DNA of 53,911 bases, from contig CANQFJ010000008.1 in assembly GCA_947598485.1 (NCBI GenBank), positions 1 through 53,911 of the forward strand. Reading direction: 5' to 3'. The notes beneath the pieces are model-generated. The model was not told the DNA's origin. It saw only the letters and a list, made by a program, of their open reading frames with translations, and ran no database searches. The stretch comes from an uncultured Bacilli bacterium. Lineage in GTDB: Bacteria > Bacillota_I > Bacilli_A > RF39 > UBA660. This document shows, piece by piece, positions 8,609-18,656 of this stretch (the stretch's first letter is position 1; each line of letters starts with the position of its first letter). The translations under genes and the position numbers were made by a program.

Positions 8609-8883
8609 TGAAACATTATAGTGATATTATTATTGCACCAGTTATTACTGAAAAATCAATGGCTGAAAGAGCCAATAATGTTTATGTATTTAAAGTAGTT
8701 AATACTGCTACTAAAGATGAAATTAAAAAAGCTGTTGAAGAAGCTTTCAAAGTAGAAGTAGAAAAAGTTAATACATTAAATACTAAATCAAAAAGAAGAA
8801 GAGTTGGAAAGTACTCTGGAAGAACAAAAACATACAAGAAAGCTATTGTTACAGTTAAAGATGGTTCTTCTATTGAACTTTAG
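8608..8883 (+). CDS. rplW: Ribosomal protein L23
   Basis: A 91-residue 50S protein placed at the tunnel exit, where SRP and trigger factor dock. It has the ITEKS motif near the N-terminus and a basic KSKRRRVGKYSGRTKTYKKA segment. The start overlaps the rplD stop in TAATG. Confidence 0.97.
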   Translation: MKHYSDIIIAPVITEKSMAERANNVYVFKVVNTATKDEIKKAVEEAFKVEVEKVNTLNTKSKRRRVGKYSGRTKTYKKAIVTVKDGSSIEL

Positions 8884-8900
8884 TAAGGAGGTAAAAGAAT

Positions 8901-9731
8901 ATGGCTATAAAACATTACAAACCAACGACTAATGGTCGTAGAGGAATGAGTACTCTTACAAACGAAGAGATTACAACTAGTACTCCTACTAAAAGTTTAC
9001 TTGCTAAAAGCAGAAAAACTGGTGGAAGAAACAATCAAGGTAAAATGACTGTTCGTCATATAGGCGGCGGTGAAAAAAGAAAATATCGTGTAATTGATTA
9101 TAAGAGAAATAAAGTTGGTGTTACTGGTAGAGTTGCTTCTATCGAATATGACCCTAACAGAACTGCTAATATTGCTTTAATTAATTATAAAGATGGTGAA
9201 AAAAGATATATTATTGCCCCAAAAGATTTAAAAGTTGGAGCAATAATTGAAAACGGGCCTGAAGCTGATATTAAAGTTGGTAATAATTTACCTCTTCAAA
9301 ATATCCCAGTAGGTACTGTTATTCACTGTATTGAATTAAAGCCTGGAAAAGGTGCAGAACTTTGCCGTAGTGCTGGAGCATCTGCTCAAATTCTTGGTAG
9401 AGAAGATAAATATGTTCTTGTTAGACTTCAATCTGGTGAAACAAGAAAGATCTTAGGTGTATGTACTGCTACAATCGGTGTAGTAGGAAATGAAGATTCA
9501 AGCCTAGTTAATCTTGGAAAAGCTGGAAGAAAGAGACATATGGGCATTAGACCTACTAACCGTGGATCTGTTATGAACCCTAACGATCACCCTCATGGTG
9601 GTGGTGAAGGTAGAGCTCCAATCGGACGTAAGAGCCCAATGACTCCTTGGGGTAAACCTGCACTTGGTCATAAGACAAGAAAACCTAAAAAAGCTTCTAG
9701 TAAGCTAATTATTAGTAGGAAGTCTAAATAG
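8901..9731 (+). CDS. rplB: Ribosomal protein L2
   Basis: A 276-residue protein of standard length, needed for subunit association and peptidyl transfer. The functionally important C-terminal [18 protein letters not shown] segment is intact. AGGAGG lies at good distance before the ATG, and rpsS follows after 8 bp. Confidence 0.98.
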   Translation: MAIKHYKPTTNGRRGMSTLTNEEITTSTPTKSLLAKSRKTGGRNNQGKMTVRHIGGGEKRKYRVIDYKRNKVGVTGRVASIEYDPNRTANIALINYKDGEKRYIIAPKDLKVGAIIENGPEADIKVGNNLPLQNIPVGTVIHCIELKPGKGAELCRSAGASAQILGREDKYVLVRLQSGETRKILGVCTATIGVVGNEDSSLVNLGKAGRKRHMGIRPTNRGSVMNPNDHPHGGGEGRAPIGRKSPMTPWGKPALGHKTRKPKKASSKLIISRKSK

Positions 9732-9739
9732 GAGGAAAT

Positions 9740-10003
9740 ATGGCAAGAAGTTTGAAAAAAGGACCTTTTGTTGAAGCTAGTCTTCTTAAAAAGGTTGAAA
9801 AAATGAATGAAGAAAATAAAAAGGCAGTTATTAAAACTTGGTCAAGAAGAAGTACTATTTTCCCTGCATTTGTTGGACATACTATTGCAGTTCATAATGG
9901 TAAAGAATTTATTCCAGTTTATATAACTGAAGAAATGGTAGGACACAAATTAGGTGAGTTTAGTCAAACTCGTAAATTTGGTGGTCACGCTGGAAATAAA
10001 TAG
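9740..10003 (+). CDS. rpsS: Ribosomal protein S19
   Basis: An 87-residue 30S head protein. It begins [11 protein letters not shown] and carries the WSRRSTI and FGGHAGNK signatures of the family. Standard order between rplB and rplV. Confidence 0.98.
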   Translation: MARSLKKGPFVEASLLKKVEKMNEENKKAVIKTWSRRSTIFPAFVGHTIAVHNGKEFIPVYITEEMVGHKLGEFSQTRKFGGHAGNK

Positions 10004-10011
10004 GAGGGAAA

Positions 10012-10359
10012 ATGGAAACATATGCAATTCATAAAACTGCTATGATTAAACCTAGACTTGCAAGAATGACTATGGATCTAATCAGAGGCAAAAGTGTTGA
10101 ATCTGCAAGAGCTATTCTTGAAAATACTAACACTAAAGCAAGTAGATTAATATTAAAAGTACTTAACTCTGCTGCTGCAAACGCTGTTAATAATAATGGT
10201 GCTGATGAAAACGATTTAGTAATTAGTAAATGCTATATTAATCCAGGTCCTATTTACAAGCGTATTCAATTCGCATCTCGTGGAAATGTTGATAGACATG
10301 ATAAAAGAACTAGTCATATCGTAGTATATGTAACTGATAACAAGGAGGTAACTGAGTAA
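10012..10359 (+). CDS. rplV: Ribosomal protein L22
   Basis: A 115-residue 50S protein whose beta-hairpin reaches into the exit tunnel, a known macrolide-resistance site. The C-terminal [16 protein letters not shown] region is a divergent form of the usual P(T/x)LKR(x)RPRARGRA loop. AGGAGGGAAA precedes the ATG, which fixes the [10 protein letters not shown] start. Confidence 0.96.
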   Translation: METYAIHKTAMIKPRLARMTMDLIRGKSVESARAILENTNTKASRLILKVLNSAAANAVNNNGADENDLVISKCYINPGPIYKRIQFASRGNVDRHDKRTSHIVVYVTDNKEVTE

Positions 10360-10360
10360 T

Positions 10361-11044
10361 ATGGGACAAAAAGTTAATCCTATAGGATACCGTATCGGCG
10401 TAAATAAAGATTGGGATTCAAGATGGTATGCAGATAAAGATTATTCTGAAAAACTTTTAAAAGATATTAAGATAAGAGAATTTATCGCTAAGAATTTAAA
10501 AGATGCTGCTATCTCAAAGGTTGTTATTGAAAGAAAAAAGGATAGATGTGAATTAACTATAAATACTGCTAAACCTGGTGTAATAATTGGCCGTGGTGGC
10601 GAAGATATTGAAAAGCTTAGAAAGAAAATTTCTAAATTAGTTAAAGAAGACGTTTATATCAATATTGTTGAAGAAAAGAATCCTGATTTAAATGCTCAAC
10701 TTGTTGCAGATAATATTGCTCAACAAATTGAAGCTAGAGCTCCATTTAGAAGCGTTCAAAAAAGAGCAATTAGAAATACAATGAAGGCTGGAGCTAAGGG
10801 AATTAAAACTGCTGTATCAGGAAGACTTGGTGGAGCTGAAATGGCTAGAACTGAAGGATATACTGATGGAACAGTTCCTCTACACACAATTAGAGCTGAT
10901 GTAGATTATGCTATTAGTGAAGCAAATACTACATATGGCAAAATTGGTGTTAAAGTTTGGATTTATAAAGATGAAATCCTACCTGTAAGAAAAGCTGCTG
11001 CAAAGAAGGGAGAAGATAAAGATGTTGATGCCAAAGAGAACTAA
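10361..11044 (+). CDS. rpsC: Ribosomal protein S3
   Basis: A 227-residue 30S head protein at the mRNA entry site. It starts [13 protein letters not shown] and contains the KH-domain motif [16 protein letters not shown]. The lysine/aspartate-rich C-terminus overlaps the start of rplP by 23 bp. One base separates its start from the rplV stop. Confidence 0.97.
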   Translation: MGQKVNPIGYRIGVNKDWDSRWYADKDYSEKLLKDIKIREFIAKNLKDAAISKVVIERKKDRCELTINTAKPGVIIGRGGEDIEKLRKKISKLVKEDVYINIVEEKNPDLNAQLVADNIAQQIEARAPFRSVQKRAIRNTMKAGAKGIKTAVSGRLGGAEMARTEGYTDGTVPLHTIRADVDYAISEANTTYGKIGVKVWIYKDEILPVRKAAAKKGEDKDVDAKEN

Positions 11045-11447
11045 GTATAGAAAATCTCATAGACTTAGTTATGAAGGTAAAGCAAAAGGAAATCTTACCC
11101 TTACAAATGGTGAATATGGACTTGTAGCACTTGAAGGTGGATGGATTTCTGCAAGACAAATTGAAGCTGCTCGTATTGCAATGACTCGTTTTATGAAAAG
11201 AGGAGGAAATGTATTTATTAATATATTCCCTCATATGCCTAGAACTAAAAAACCTCTAGAAACTAGACAAGGTAAAGGTAAAGGTAACGTAGAAGAGTGG
11301 GTAGCAGTTGTTAAAAAAGGCAAGATTATGTTTGAAATTGCGAACATTGATGAAGCAACAGCTCGTGAAGCTTTAAGACTTGCTTCTCATAAGCTTTCAA
11401 TTAAAACTAAGATTGTAACAAAGGAGAGTGAAACTCTTGGAAATTAA
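11022..11447 (+). CDS. rplP: Ribosomal protein L16
   Basis: A 141-residue 50S protein near the A-site tRNA. The start [14 protein letters not shown] is the normal L16 N-terminus, which supports the first ATG at 11022 over the one at 11028. It overlaps the 3' end of rpsC by 23 bp and the start of rpmC by 11 bp. Confidence 0.96.
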   Translation: MLMPKRTKYRKSHRLSYEGKAKGNLTLTNGEYGLVALEGGWISARQIEAARIAMTRFMKRGGNVFINIFPHMPRTKKPLETRQGKGKGNVEEWVAVVKKGKIMFEIANIDEATAREALRLASHKLSIKTKIVTKESETLGN

Positions 11448-11637
11448 TGAATTAAGAAAACTTTCTGTAGAAGATCTTAAAAAGAGAGTAACAGAAAAGA
11501 AAGAAGAATTATTTGCTAAAAGAATGCAAGCTTCTTCTGGAACTTTAGATAAACCAACTGAGCTTAGAACTCTTCGTAGAGAAATAGCTAGAATTAAAAC
11601 AATATTAAAAGAAAAAGAAATGGATGGTGAAAAATAA
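11437..11637 (+). CDS. rpmC: Ribosomal protein L29 (TTG start)
   Basis: A 66-residue helical 50S protein near the tunnel exit. The ORF track starts at GTG 11428, but AAGGAG ends at 11426, leaving one base. TTG at 11437 lies 10 nt from that site and gives the typical [10 protein letters not shown] start. TTG is therefore the likely start codon. The core [23 protein letters not shown] matches the family. The stop shares a base with the rpsQ start. Confidence 0.92.
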   Translation: MEINELRKLSVEDLKKRVTEKKEELFAKRMQASSGTLDKPTELRTLRREIARIKTILKEKEMDGEK

Positions 11638-11894
11638 TGAACGACGTAAAACAAGAATTAATTGGTAAAGTTGTTAGTGATAAAGCTGATAAAACAATTA
11701 CTGTTTTAGTTGAAACTCATAAAAAACATCCATTATATGGTAAAAGAGTTAAATACTCAAAGAAATATGCTGCTCATGATGAAAAGAATGAAGCACAAAT
11801 AGGAGATACAGTTAGAATTAGAATGACTAAACCTATTTCAAAATCTAAAAGATATGAATTAGTAGAAGTTGTTGAAAAAGCTGTAATCTTATAG
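11637..11894 (+). CDS. rpsQ: Ribosomal protein S17
   Basis: An 85-residue OB-fold protein of the 30S body. It has the conserved [14 protein letters not shown] and [19 protein letters not shown] segments. It overlaps rpmC by one base. Confidence 0.97.
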   Translation: MNDVKQELIGKVVSDKADKTITVLVETHKKHPLYGKRVKYSKKYAAHDEKNEAQIGDTVRIRMTKPISKSKRYELVEVVEKAVIL

Positions 11895-11905
11895 GAGGTA
11901 TTATT

Positions 11906-12274
11906 ATGGTAATGCAAGAATCAAGACTTAAAGTTGCAGATAACAGTGGTGCTCGTGAACTTTTAGTAATAAGAGTTATGGGCGGCAGTAAAGTTAAAAC
12001 TGCGAATATTGGTGATGTTGTTGTTGGTACAGTTAAAAAAGCAATACCTAATGGTACTGTAAAAGAAGGAAAAGTAGTTAAAGCTGTAATCGTTAGATCA
12101 GTTGAAGGCGTAAGAAGAAAAGATGGTAGCTATATTAAATTTAGCGACAATGCTTGCGTACTTATTAAAGATGATAAATCACCAATTGGAACTAGAGTTC
12201 TAGGACCAGTTGCTAGAGAGTTAAGAGAAAAAGATTATATGAAGATTGTATCTCTTGCTCCTGAGGTTATATAG
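11906..12274 (+). CDS. rplN: Ribosomal protein L14
   Basis: A 122-residue protein of standard length at the 50S-30S interface. It contains [19 protein letters not shown] and the C-terminal [28 protein letters not shown] before the ATG favours 11906 over the internal ATG at 11912. Confidence 0.97.
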   Translation: MVMQESRLKVADNSGARELLVIRVMGGSKVKTANIGDVVVGTVKKAIPNGTVKEGKVVKAVIVRSVEGVRRKDGSYIKFSDNACVLIKDDKSPIGTRVLGPVARELREKDYMKIVSLAPEVI

Positions 12275-12283
12275 GAGGTCAAT

Positions 12284-12562
12284 ATGAAAGTAAAAGTTGG
12301 CGATAATGTAAAAATCCTTGCTGGAAAAGATAAAGGTAAAGAAGGAAAAGTTATTAGAACTTTAAAATCTGAAGATCGTGTTGTTGTTGAAGGCATCAAT
12401 ATGGTTAAAAGACATTCTAAACCTCGTACTACAGAGGATAAGGGTGGCATAATTGATATTGAAGCACCTATCCATGTATCTAATGTAAAAGTTTTAACTG
12501 AAAAGAAAGAAATAGCAAAGAAAGCAAATAAAAAAGCTGCTGCTAAGAAAGAAGATAAGTAG
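12284..12562 (+). CDS. rplX: Ribosomal protein L24
   Basis: A 92-residue assembly initiator of the 50S subunit. The KOW motif GDNVKILAGKDKGKEGKV is at the N-terminus and IDIEAPIHVSNVK in the middle. It ends in a lysine/alanine-rich tail. Confidence 0.97.
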   Translation: MKVKVGDNVKILAGKDKGKEGKVIRTLKSEDRVVVEGINMVKRHSKPRTTEDKGGIIDIEAPIHVSNVKVLTEKKEIAKKANKKAAAKKEDK

Positions 12563-12569
12563 GTGAGTT

Positions 12570-13109
12570 ATGAGTACATTTAGAGAATTATATGATAAAG
12601 AAATTGTTAAATCTTTAATGAAAGAATATAACTACAAAACTGTAATGCAAGTACCAAAGCTTGAAAAAATCGTTATTAATATGGGCGTTGGTGATGGTGC
12701 TCATGATTCTAAATTCTTAGAAGCTGCTGTTAAAGATCTTACTTTAATAGCAGGACAAAAACCAGTAGTTACTAAAGCTCGTAAATCAATCGCTGGTTTC
12801 AAATTAAGAGAAGGCCAAGCTATTGGAGCTAAAGTTACCCTTCGTGGTGAAAATATGTATAATTTCTTTGAAAAACTTGTTAAAATCGCTTTACCTAGAG
12901 TAAGAGATTTTAGAGGTATTTCACCAAAGAGTTTCGATGGTCATGGAAATTATTCATTAGGTATTAAAGAACAATTAATATTCGCTGAAATTAATTACGA
13001 TGATGTATTAAAGATCAGAGGATTAGATATTATTTTTGTTACTTCTGCAAAAACTGATGAAGAAGCAAAAAGTTTATTAAAAGCATTCGGAATGCCTTTT
13101 AGAGGATAG
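12570..13109 (+). CDS. rplE: Ribosomal protein L5
   Basis: A 179-residue protein that brings 5S rRNA into the central protuberance. It has the family segments [28 protein letters not shown] and [31 protein letters not shown] precedes the ATG. Confidence 0.97.
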   Translation: MSTFRELYDKEIVKSLMKEYNYKTVMQVPKLEKIVINMGVGDGAHDSKFLEAAVKDLTLIAGQKPVVTKARKSIAGFKLREGQAIGAKVTLRGENMYNFFEKLVKIALPRVRDFRGISPKSFDGHGNYSLGIKEQLIFAEINYDDVLKIRGLDIIFVTSAKTDEEAKSLLKAFGMPFRG

Positions 13110-13121
13110 GAGGAAAAAGAT

Positions 13122-13307
13122 ATGGCAAAAACAAGTATGATTGTAAAAAATAATCGTAAACCTAAGTATAAAGTTAGAGCTTATACTAGATGTAAAAGAT
13201 GTGGTAGACCTCATGGCGTATTAAGAAAATTTGGTCTATGCCGTATTTGTTTCCGTGAACTTGCTAATCAAGGACAAATCCCGGGCGTTAAAAAATCTAG
13301 TTGGTAG
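13122..13307 (+). CDS. rpsZ: Ribosomal protein S14, zinc-binding type Z
   Basis: A 61-residue S14 of the short, zinc-binding form. Two CxxC pairs are visible (CKRCGR and CRICFRE). This is the usual form in Gram-positive bacteria under zinc-replete conditions. A zinc-free paralogue is not in the window. Confidence 0.97.
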   Translation: MAKTSMIVKNNRKPKYKVRAYTRCKRCGRPHGVLRKFGLCRICFRELANQGQIPGVKKSSW

Positions 13308-13320
13308 GAAGGAGATAAAA

Positions 13321-13719
13321 ATGTTTGTACAAGATAAAATAGCAGATATGCTTACAAGAATTAGAAATGCGAACCAAATGAGATACCAAACTGTTGAAGT
13401 TGAAGGATCTAAAATGACTAAAGGAATAGCAGAAATTCTAAAGAATGAAGGATATATTGCTGATTATAAATATGAAAAACATGATAATGGTGATAAGCTT
13501 GAATTAACACTTAAATATGGACAAAAGAAAGAAAGAGTTATCACTGGATTAAAAAGAATCAGTAAATCTGGTCTAAGAGTATATGCACAAGCAAATGAAC
13601 TTCCTAGAGTACTAAATGGATTAGGTATTGCGATAATCTCAACATCTAAAGGTCTTATGACTGATAAAGATGCTAGAGAACAAGGGTTAGGAGGCGAAGT
13701 ACTTGCCTATATTTGGTAA
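13321..13719 (+). CDS. rpsH: Ribosomal protein S8
   Basis: A 132-residue 30S protein that binds helix 21 of 16S rRNA and often represses the spc operon. The ORF track extends to GTG 13231, inside rpsZ. The true start is ATG 13321, preceded by GAAGGAG, giving [17 protein letters not shown]. The C-terminal [20 protein letters not shown] is typical. Confidence 0.97.
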   Translation: MFVQDKIADMLTRIRNANQMRYQTVEVEGSKMTKGIAEILKNEGYIADYKYEKHDNGDKLELTLKYGQKKERVITGLKRISKSGLRVYAQANELPRVLNGLGIAIISTSKGLMTDKDAREQGLGGEVLAYIW

Positions 13720-13725
13720 GGTATT

Positions 13726-14265
13726 ATGAGTAGAATTGGAAATAGAAGACTTACTATCCCTGAAAAAGTTGAAGTTGCTGTAAATGGTAAAGATGTAACT
13801 GTAAAAGGCCCTAAAGGAGAATTAACATTAACTGTTAGTCCTCTTGTAAAGGTTGAAGTTGATAATAATGAAGTAGTAGTTACTAAAGTAAAAGATACTA
13901 AAGAAGCTAATATGATCTCTGGTACAACAAATTCTAATATTAATAATATGATTATTGGTGTTAGTAACGGATTTACAAGAGAACTTGAAGCTGTTGGTGT
14001 AGGATATCGTTTCAGTGTATTTGGAAACAAGATTTCTGTATCTGCTGGATATTCTCACAATGTTGATGTTGCAGTTCCTGCTGGAATTACAGTATCATCT
14101 CCATCTAATACTGAACTTACTATTTCAGGTATTGATAAACAAAAAGTTTCTGAATTTGCGGCTAACGTTCGTAAAATAAGAGAACCAGAACCTTATAAAG
14201 GTAAAGGTATCCGTTATAAAGAAGAATATGTTCGTCGTAAAGAAGGAAAGAAAGCGGCTAAGTAA
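13726..14265 (+). CDS. rplF: Ribosomal protein L6
   Basis: A 179-residue protein of usual length near the factor-binding site of the 50S. It starts [15 protein letters not shown] and carries the C-terminal [21 protein letters not shown] signature. The ribosome binding site (GGTATT) is weak, and the start lies 6 bp after the rpsH stop, which suggests coupled translation. Confidence 0.97.
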   Translation: MSRIGNRRLTIPEKVEVAVNGKDVTVKGPKGELTLTVSPLVKVEVDNNEVVVTKVKDTKEANMISGTTNSNINNMIIGVSNGFTRELEAVGVGYRFSVFGNKISVSAGYSHNVDVAVPAGITVSSPSNTELTISGIDKQKVSEFAANVRKIREPEPYKGKGIRYKEEYVRRKEGKKAAK

Positions 14266-14276
14266 AGGAGTATAAT

Positions 14277-14633
14277 ATGATAAATAAAACTGTAAAAAGA
14301 GAAGCAAGAATCAGAAGACATGAACGTGTTAGAAAAACCGTTTCTGGCACACCTGAAATGCCTAGATTAAATGTTTTTAGATCAAATAAAGCTATATATG
14401 CTCAAGTTATTGATGATGTAGCAGGTACTACTTTAGTTAGCTCTTCAAGCCTAGAACTTAAGATTGAGAATGGTGGAAACATTGAAGCTGCCAAAGCCGT
14501 TGGTAAAGATATAGCTGACAAATGTAAAAAAGCTAAAATTAATAAAGTTGTATTTGACCGTGGTGGATACTTATATCACGGAAGAGTTGCTGCTCTAGCA
14601 GATGCTGCAAGAGAAGCAGGATTAGAGATATAG
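14277..14633 (+). CDS. rplR: Ribosomal protein L18
   Basis: A 118-residue 5S rRNA-binding protein. [17 protein letters not shown] and [20 protein letters not shown] are the family motifs. AAGGAG precedes the ATG. Confidence 0.97.
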   Translation: MINKTVKREARIRRHERVRKTVSGTPEMPRLNVFRSNKAIYAQVIDDVAGTTLVSSSSLELKIENGGNIEAAKAVGKDIADKCKKAKINKVVFDRGGYLYHGRVAALADAAREAGLEI

Positions 14634-14643
14634 GGAGGCATTT

Positions 14644-15150
14644 ATGGCAAAAGAATTCGATAATAATAAGAAAAATAATTTATTAGAAGAAAAAGTTATT
14701 AATATCGGAAGAGTAACAAAAGTTACTCAAGGTGGTAGACACTTCCGTTTTAGTGCTACAGTTGCTGTTGGAAACCGTAAAGGTGTTGTAGGAATTGGTA
14801 CAGGAAAAGCTAATGAAGTTCCTGAAGCTATCAAAAAAGCCCTACAAGCAGCTAACAAAAATATTGTTAAAGTAGCACTTGTTGATAACAGAACAATTCC
14901 TCATGAAGCTACAGGAAAAGTTGGTAGAGCTATCGTTTTAGTTAAACCTGCTAAAGAAGGACGTGGAATCATCGCTGGTGGAGCTGCCAGAGCTGTTCTT
15001 GAACTTGCAGGTGTTAAAGATATTGTTGCTAAATCATTAGGAAGCAATACTCAAGTTAACGTAGCTAAAGCAACTTTAAATGCCCTTCAATCTCAACGTA
15101 CTAAAGAGCATATCGCTGAATTAAGAGGAAAGAAAGTTGAGGAGTTATAA
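14644..15150 (+). CDS. rpsE: Ribosomal protein S5
   Basis: A 168-residue 30S protein involved in decoding accuracy. It contains the S5 double-stranded RNA-binding region ([20 protein letters not shown]). Its stop overlaps the rplO start by one base. The gene for L30 (rpmD), normally between them, is absent. Confidence 0.97.
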   Translation: MAKEFDNNKKNNLLEEKVINIGRVTKVTQGGRHFRFSATVAVGNRKGVVGIGTGKANEVPEAIKKALQAANKNIVKVALVDNRTIPHEATGKVGRAIVLVKPAKEGRGIIAGGAARAVLELAGVKDIVAKSLGSNTQVNVAKATLNALQSQRTKEHIAELRGKKVEEL

Positions 15151-15593
15151 TGAGACTAGAAAATTTACCAAAAACTGCTGAACTAAAACAATCAAAAAGA
15201 GTAGGAAGAGGACCTGGAAGTGGAATGGGTAAGACTTCAACTCGTGGTCAAAAAGGCCAAAAGTCAAGAAGTGGTGTTTCAATTAAACCTTGGTTCCAAG
15301 GTGGACAATCTCCACTTTATAGAAGAATACCTAAAAGAGGATTTAATAATTCAAACTTCACAACTCGTTATGCTACAATCAATTTAAGTGATTTAAATAA
15401 ATTCTTTAATGACGGAGATGTAGTTTCTGAAGAAATATTAAAGGAAAGAGGAATTATTAAAAAACCGCTTGCAGGAATTAAGATTTTAGGTAATGGTAAT
15501 TTAGAAAAGAAATTAACTATTAAAGCTAATCGTTTCACTTCATCTGCTGTTACTAAAATTGAAAATGCTGGTGGAAAAGCTGAGGTGATCTAG
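15150..15593 (+). CDS. rplO: Ribosomal protein L15
   Basis: A 147-residue late-assembly 50S protein. It has the glycine-rich KRVGRGPGSGMGKTSTRGQK motif. It directly follows rpsE with no rpmD between, and its stop abuts the secY start codon. Confidence 0.97.
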   Translation: MRLENLPKTAELKQSKRVGRGPGSGMGKTSTRGQKGQKSRSGVSIKPWFQGGQSPLYRRIPKRGFNNSNFTTRYATINLSDLNKFFNDGDVVSEEILKERGIIKKPLAGIKILGNGNLEKKLTIKANRFTSSAVTKIENAGGKAEVI

Positions 15594-16865
15594 ATGTTTC
15601 GTAATATTGCCGGATTATTTAGAAAAGAGAATAAAGATTTAAGAAAGAGAATTTACTTTACATTATTCTGTCTTGGCATATTCTGTTTAGGAACAAATAT
15701 TACTGTATCATCTGCTTCACTTAATTATGAAGAATTAGGCTTCCTTGAAATATTCAACGTTATGTCCGGTGGAGGATTACAAAACTTATCAATTTTTGCC
15801 TTAGGAGTTTCTCCTGTTATAACGGCATCAATTATAACGGAAATCCTTCAAATGGATATAATTCCCTATTTCAAAGACCTAAAAGATCAAGGATATACAG
15901 GAAGACAAAAGATAAATCAAATTACAAGATTCTTAGGAATTGGTATTGCTTTCTTACAAGCTTGGTTTATTTCAGCCTTCTATGTTGAAGGATTATCAGG
16001 TGTAACTATTCTTAAGACAACCTTAATTATGGTTGCTGGTACTGCTTTCTGTGTATGGATGGGTGATCAAATTACTCAAAAAGGAATAGGAAATGGTCTT
16101 TCAATGATCATTATGGCAGGTATTATTCAAAGTATGCCAAACATCTTTAAAGGAGCTTTCGAAGCCCTTATAACAGATGGTCATTATGCTAATGCTGTTG
16201 GCATAATCCTATTCATTGTATTTATATTAATATATGTCTTAATAATTGTTGGTATTATATGGGTACAACTTGCCGAACGAAGAATTCCAATTCAATATTC
16301 AAACAGAACAACTGCTGCATATGGAGCTCAAACAAACTATTTACCTCTTAAAATAAACTCTGCAAGTGTTATTCCCGTAATATTTGCTTCAATTGTTACG
16401 ACTATACCTTCAACTATTGTGGCTTTAACAGGTAGCCAAAAAGCTATGAGCTTTGTTAACAAGTATATCTATTATACTTCTAACACAGGATTTATCTTAT
16501 ATCTTATCTTAATCGTTTTATTCTCATATTTCTATACATTCATGGTAATGAATCCTGAAGAAATGAGTAAAAACCTTAATGAAAGAGGAGGATACATTCC
16601 TGGTGTAAGACCTGGAAAAGATACAACAAACTATATAAGTAAATCATTATCGAGACTTACTTGTGTAGGTAGTATATTCTTAGTAGTTTTAGCAGCACTT
16701 CCTATACTACTATCTAAGTTTACTGTTCTTTCTTCACATCCTGAGGTTACAATCGGAGGTACAGGACTTTTAATCGTAGTAGGTGTTGCAATTGAAACTT
16801 ACAAGCAACTTGAAAGTACTCTTGTAAGCAGAAGTTATACTGCTAAGAGGAAAAATCTAAGATGA
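15594..16865 (+). CDS. secY: Protein translocase subunit SecY
   Basis: A 423-residue integral membrane protein with about ten hydrophobic segments. It forms the protein-conducting channel with SecE and SecG. Recognisable features are GVSPVITASII near TM2 and GIGNGLSMII in the middle. The cytoplasmic loop before the last segments has NERGGYIPGVRPGKDT. The ATG immediately follows the rplO stop, and the TGA overlaps the adk start in ATGA. Confidence 0.96.
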   Translation: MFRNIAGLFRKENKDLRKRIYFTLFCLGIFCLGTNITVSSASLNYEELGFLEIFNVMSGGGLQNLSIFALGVSPVITASIITEILQMDIIPYFKDLKDQGYTGRQKINQITRFLGIGIAFLQAWFISAFYVEGLSGVTILKTTLIMVAGTAFCVWMGDQITQKGIGNGLSMIIMAGIIQSMPNIFKGAFEALITDGHYANAVGIILFIVFILIYVLIIVGIIWVQLAERRIPIQYSNRTTAAYGAQTNYLPLKINSASVIPVIFASIVTTIPSTIVALTGSQKAMSFVNKYIYYTSNTGFILYLILIVLFSYFYTFMVMNPEEMSKNLNERGGYIPGVRPGKDTTNYISKSLSRLTCVGSIFLVVLAALPILLSKFTVLSSHPEVTIGGTGLLIVVGVAIETYKQLESTLVSRSYTAKRKNLR

Positions 16866-17509
16866 GAAATTTAGTATTATATGCTCCTCCTGCCGCTGGC
16901 AAAGGAACTATATGTGAAAAACTAGAACAAGGTTATGGTTATAGTGTTATATCAATAGGACAAGTACTTAGAAATAATAGAACTCCTGATACAGAAGTAG
17001 GTAGAGCTATTATTGAAACCCAAGATAAGGGAATACTTACTCCCGATGATATAGTTGCTAAAGCTTTAGATATTGAGCTTAAAAAGTATGAAGGAAAACC
17101 TATCGTTCTCGAAGGTTATCCTCGTAATATAAATCAAGCTGAGGCTTTAGATACTATACTTAATAATTACTTAGTTATAGTTATGCAAATTTCTCGTGAA
17201 GAGGCTAAAAAAAGAGCCTTAGGAAGAGTGACATGTTCAAATTGTCATAAGATATATAATATTTATGACAAAGCACTTTCTCCTAAAAATGAAGGAATCT
17301 GTGATGAATGCGGGGCAGCACTTGATATTAGATCTGATGATAATGAAGATTCATTTAACAAAAGATTTGATGTCTTTGAAGAAAATGCTCCAAGCATTAT
17401 AGAATTCTATAAAAATAAAAATTTATTACACTTAGTGGATAGTAGTACTTCCAGAGAAGAAGTCTACAATCAAGTAAAGGAAATAATAAACGGAAGCAAA
17501 AATGATTAG
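16862..17509 (+). CDS. adk: Adenylate kinase, zinc-lid type
   Basis: Interconverts ATP + AMP and 2 ADP. The P-loop is present in an altered form (APPAAGKGT rather than the usual GxPGxGKGT). The lid carries four cysteines (CSNC and CDEC), the zinc-binding Gram-positive type. Length 215 is standard. It overlaps secY by 4 bp and map by 8 bp, as in a coupled operon. Confidence 0.95.
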   Translation: MRNLVLYAPPAAGKGTICEKLEQGYGYSVISIGQVLRNNRTPDTEVGRAIIETQDKGILTPDDIVAKALDIELKKYEGKPIVLEGYPRNINQAEALDTILNNYLVIVMQISREEAKKRALGRVTCSNCHKIYNIYDKALSPKNEGICDECGAALDIRSDDNEDSFNKRFDVFEENAPSIIEFYKNKNLLHLVDSSTSREEVYNQVKEIINGSKND

Positions 17510-18245
17510 TATTAAAAGTAATAGAGAAATAGAACTTATGAAGCATGCTGGTCATATTAATTATTTAACTCACCGAGAAGTAGCCAAGCATATTAAGCCA
17601 GGTATAACAACCGGTGAGTTAAATGATATTGCTGACAAGTTCATAAGAAGCATGGATGCCATTCCTAGTTGTCTAGGGTATGAAGGATTTCCTAAGAGTA
17701 TATGTATATCAGTTAATGATGAAGTTGTACATGGTATTCCGGGAAATCGCGTAATTAAAAATGGCGATATAGTATCAGTTGATATGGTTACTACTTATAA
17801 AGGATATCTTGCTGATAGTGCGGAAACGCATATAGTAGGCAGTGTACCTAAAGAAGTAGAAAATTTAGTTAATGATACTAAGGGAGCATTATATGCAGGA
17901 CTTAGTAAAGTAAAAGCTGGTGTTAAACTAGAAGAAGTAAGTGCTGCGATTGAAGATTATGCTCACGAACATGGACTAAGTGTAGTTGAAGAACTTGTAG
18001 GTCATGGCGTTGGTAGTGAAATGCATGAAGATCCAGATGTGCCAAACTACAGAACAAAATCTCCAGTCATTCTCAAAGAAGGGATGACAATAGCGGTTGA
18101 ACCAATGCTTAACTTAGGAGAAAGATATGTGTATCTGGATGATAATGATTGGACTATAAAGACTCAAGATGAAAAGCCAAGTGCCCATTTTGAGCATACC
18201 ATTGTAGTTACTAAAGATGGCTATGAGATACTAACGGGAGAGTGA
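17502..18245 (+). CDS. map: Methionine aminopeptidase, type I
   Basis: Removes the initiator methionine from nascent proteins, using two metal ions. The metal-ligand segments VSVDMVT/DSAETH, GHGVGSEMHEDPDVPN, IAVEPM and the C-terminal SAHFEHTIVVTKDG are all visible. Length 247 is standard. It ends with TGA, which shows that TGA is not read as tryptophan here. Confidence 0.97.
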   Translation: MISIKSNREIELMKHAGHINYLTHREVAKHIKPGITTGELNDIADKFIRSMDAIPSCLGYEGFPKSICISVNDEVVHGIPGNRVIKNGDIVSVDMVTTYKGYLADSAETHIVGSVPKEVENLVNDTKGALYAGLSKVKAGVKLEEVSAAIEDYAHEHGLSVVEELVGHGVGSEMHEDPDVPNYRTKSPVILKEGMTIAVEPMLNLGERYVYLDDNDWTIKTQDEKPSAHFEHTIVVTKDGYEILTGE

Positions 18246-18254
18246 TAAAAAATT

Positions 18255-18524
18255 ATGGCCAACAAAAATAATAATAAAAAAGCTGATGGAGCTTATAAAG
18301 AAAATAAAAAAAATAGCGATAAAATAGAAGTAGAAGGCAAAGTTTCCGAAGTTTTAAAAGGTGGCTTATATCTTGTAGAACTTCCAAACGGGCATACTGT
18401 TGAAGCCTACGTTTCTGGTAAAATGCGTATTAACATGATACGTATCTTACCAGGTGATACTGTTACAGTAATGCTAACGCCTTATGATTTAACACGTGGG
18501 ATAATAACATGGAATAAAAGATAG
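18255..18524 (+). CDS. infA: Translation initiation factor IF-1 with N-terminal extension
   Basis: The OB-fold core begins at about residue 24 ([15 protein letters not shown]) and ends with the usual [11 protein letters not shown]. It binds the 30S A site with IF2 and IF3. The protein is 89 residues instead of about 72. The additional N-terminal segment is rich in Asn and Lys. The first ATG at 18255 is the only start fitting the upstream GGGAGAGTGA. A later ATG would remove the core. Confidence 0.93.
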   Translation: MANKNNNKKADGAYKENKKNSDKIEVEGKVSEVLKGGLYLVELPNGHTVEAYVSGKMRINMIRILPGDTVTVMLTPYDLTRGIITWNKR

Positions 18525-18534
18525 GAGTGAAATT

Positions 18535-18648
18535 ATGAAAGTTAGACCATCTGTAAAAAAGATTTGCAAGAAATGCAAAATTATAAGAAGAAAAGGAAAA
18601 GTAATGGTTATTTGTAATAACCCTAAACATAAACAAGTTCAAGGATAG
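18535..18648 (+). CDS. rpmJ: Ribosomal protein L36
   Basis: A 37-codon gene missed by the ORF track. It reads [19 protein letters not shown] and ends NPKHKQVQG, with the zinc ligands CxxC, a third Cys and a His, so it is the zinc-binding form. It is preceded by ATAGGAGTGA and followed 8 bp later by rpsM. Confidence 0.96.
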   Translation: MKVRPSVKKICKKCKIIRRKGKVMVICNNPKHKQVQG

Positions 18649-18656
18649 GAGAAAAT

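Noticed and set aside
8272-8616. 114-codon minus-strand ORF over rplD
   Set aside because: It lies antisense to a conserved ribosomal gene, has no ribosome binding site and a low-complexity Ser/Leu composition; it is a shadow.
13231-13320. N-terminal extension of rpsH in the ORF track
   Set aside because: It overlaps rpsZ; the ATG at 13321 has a strong ribosome binding site and gives the normal S8 start.
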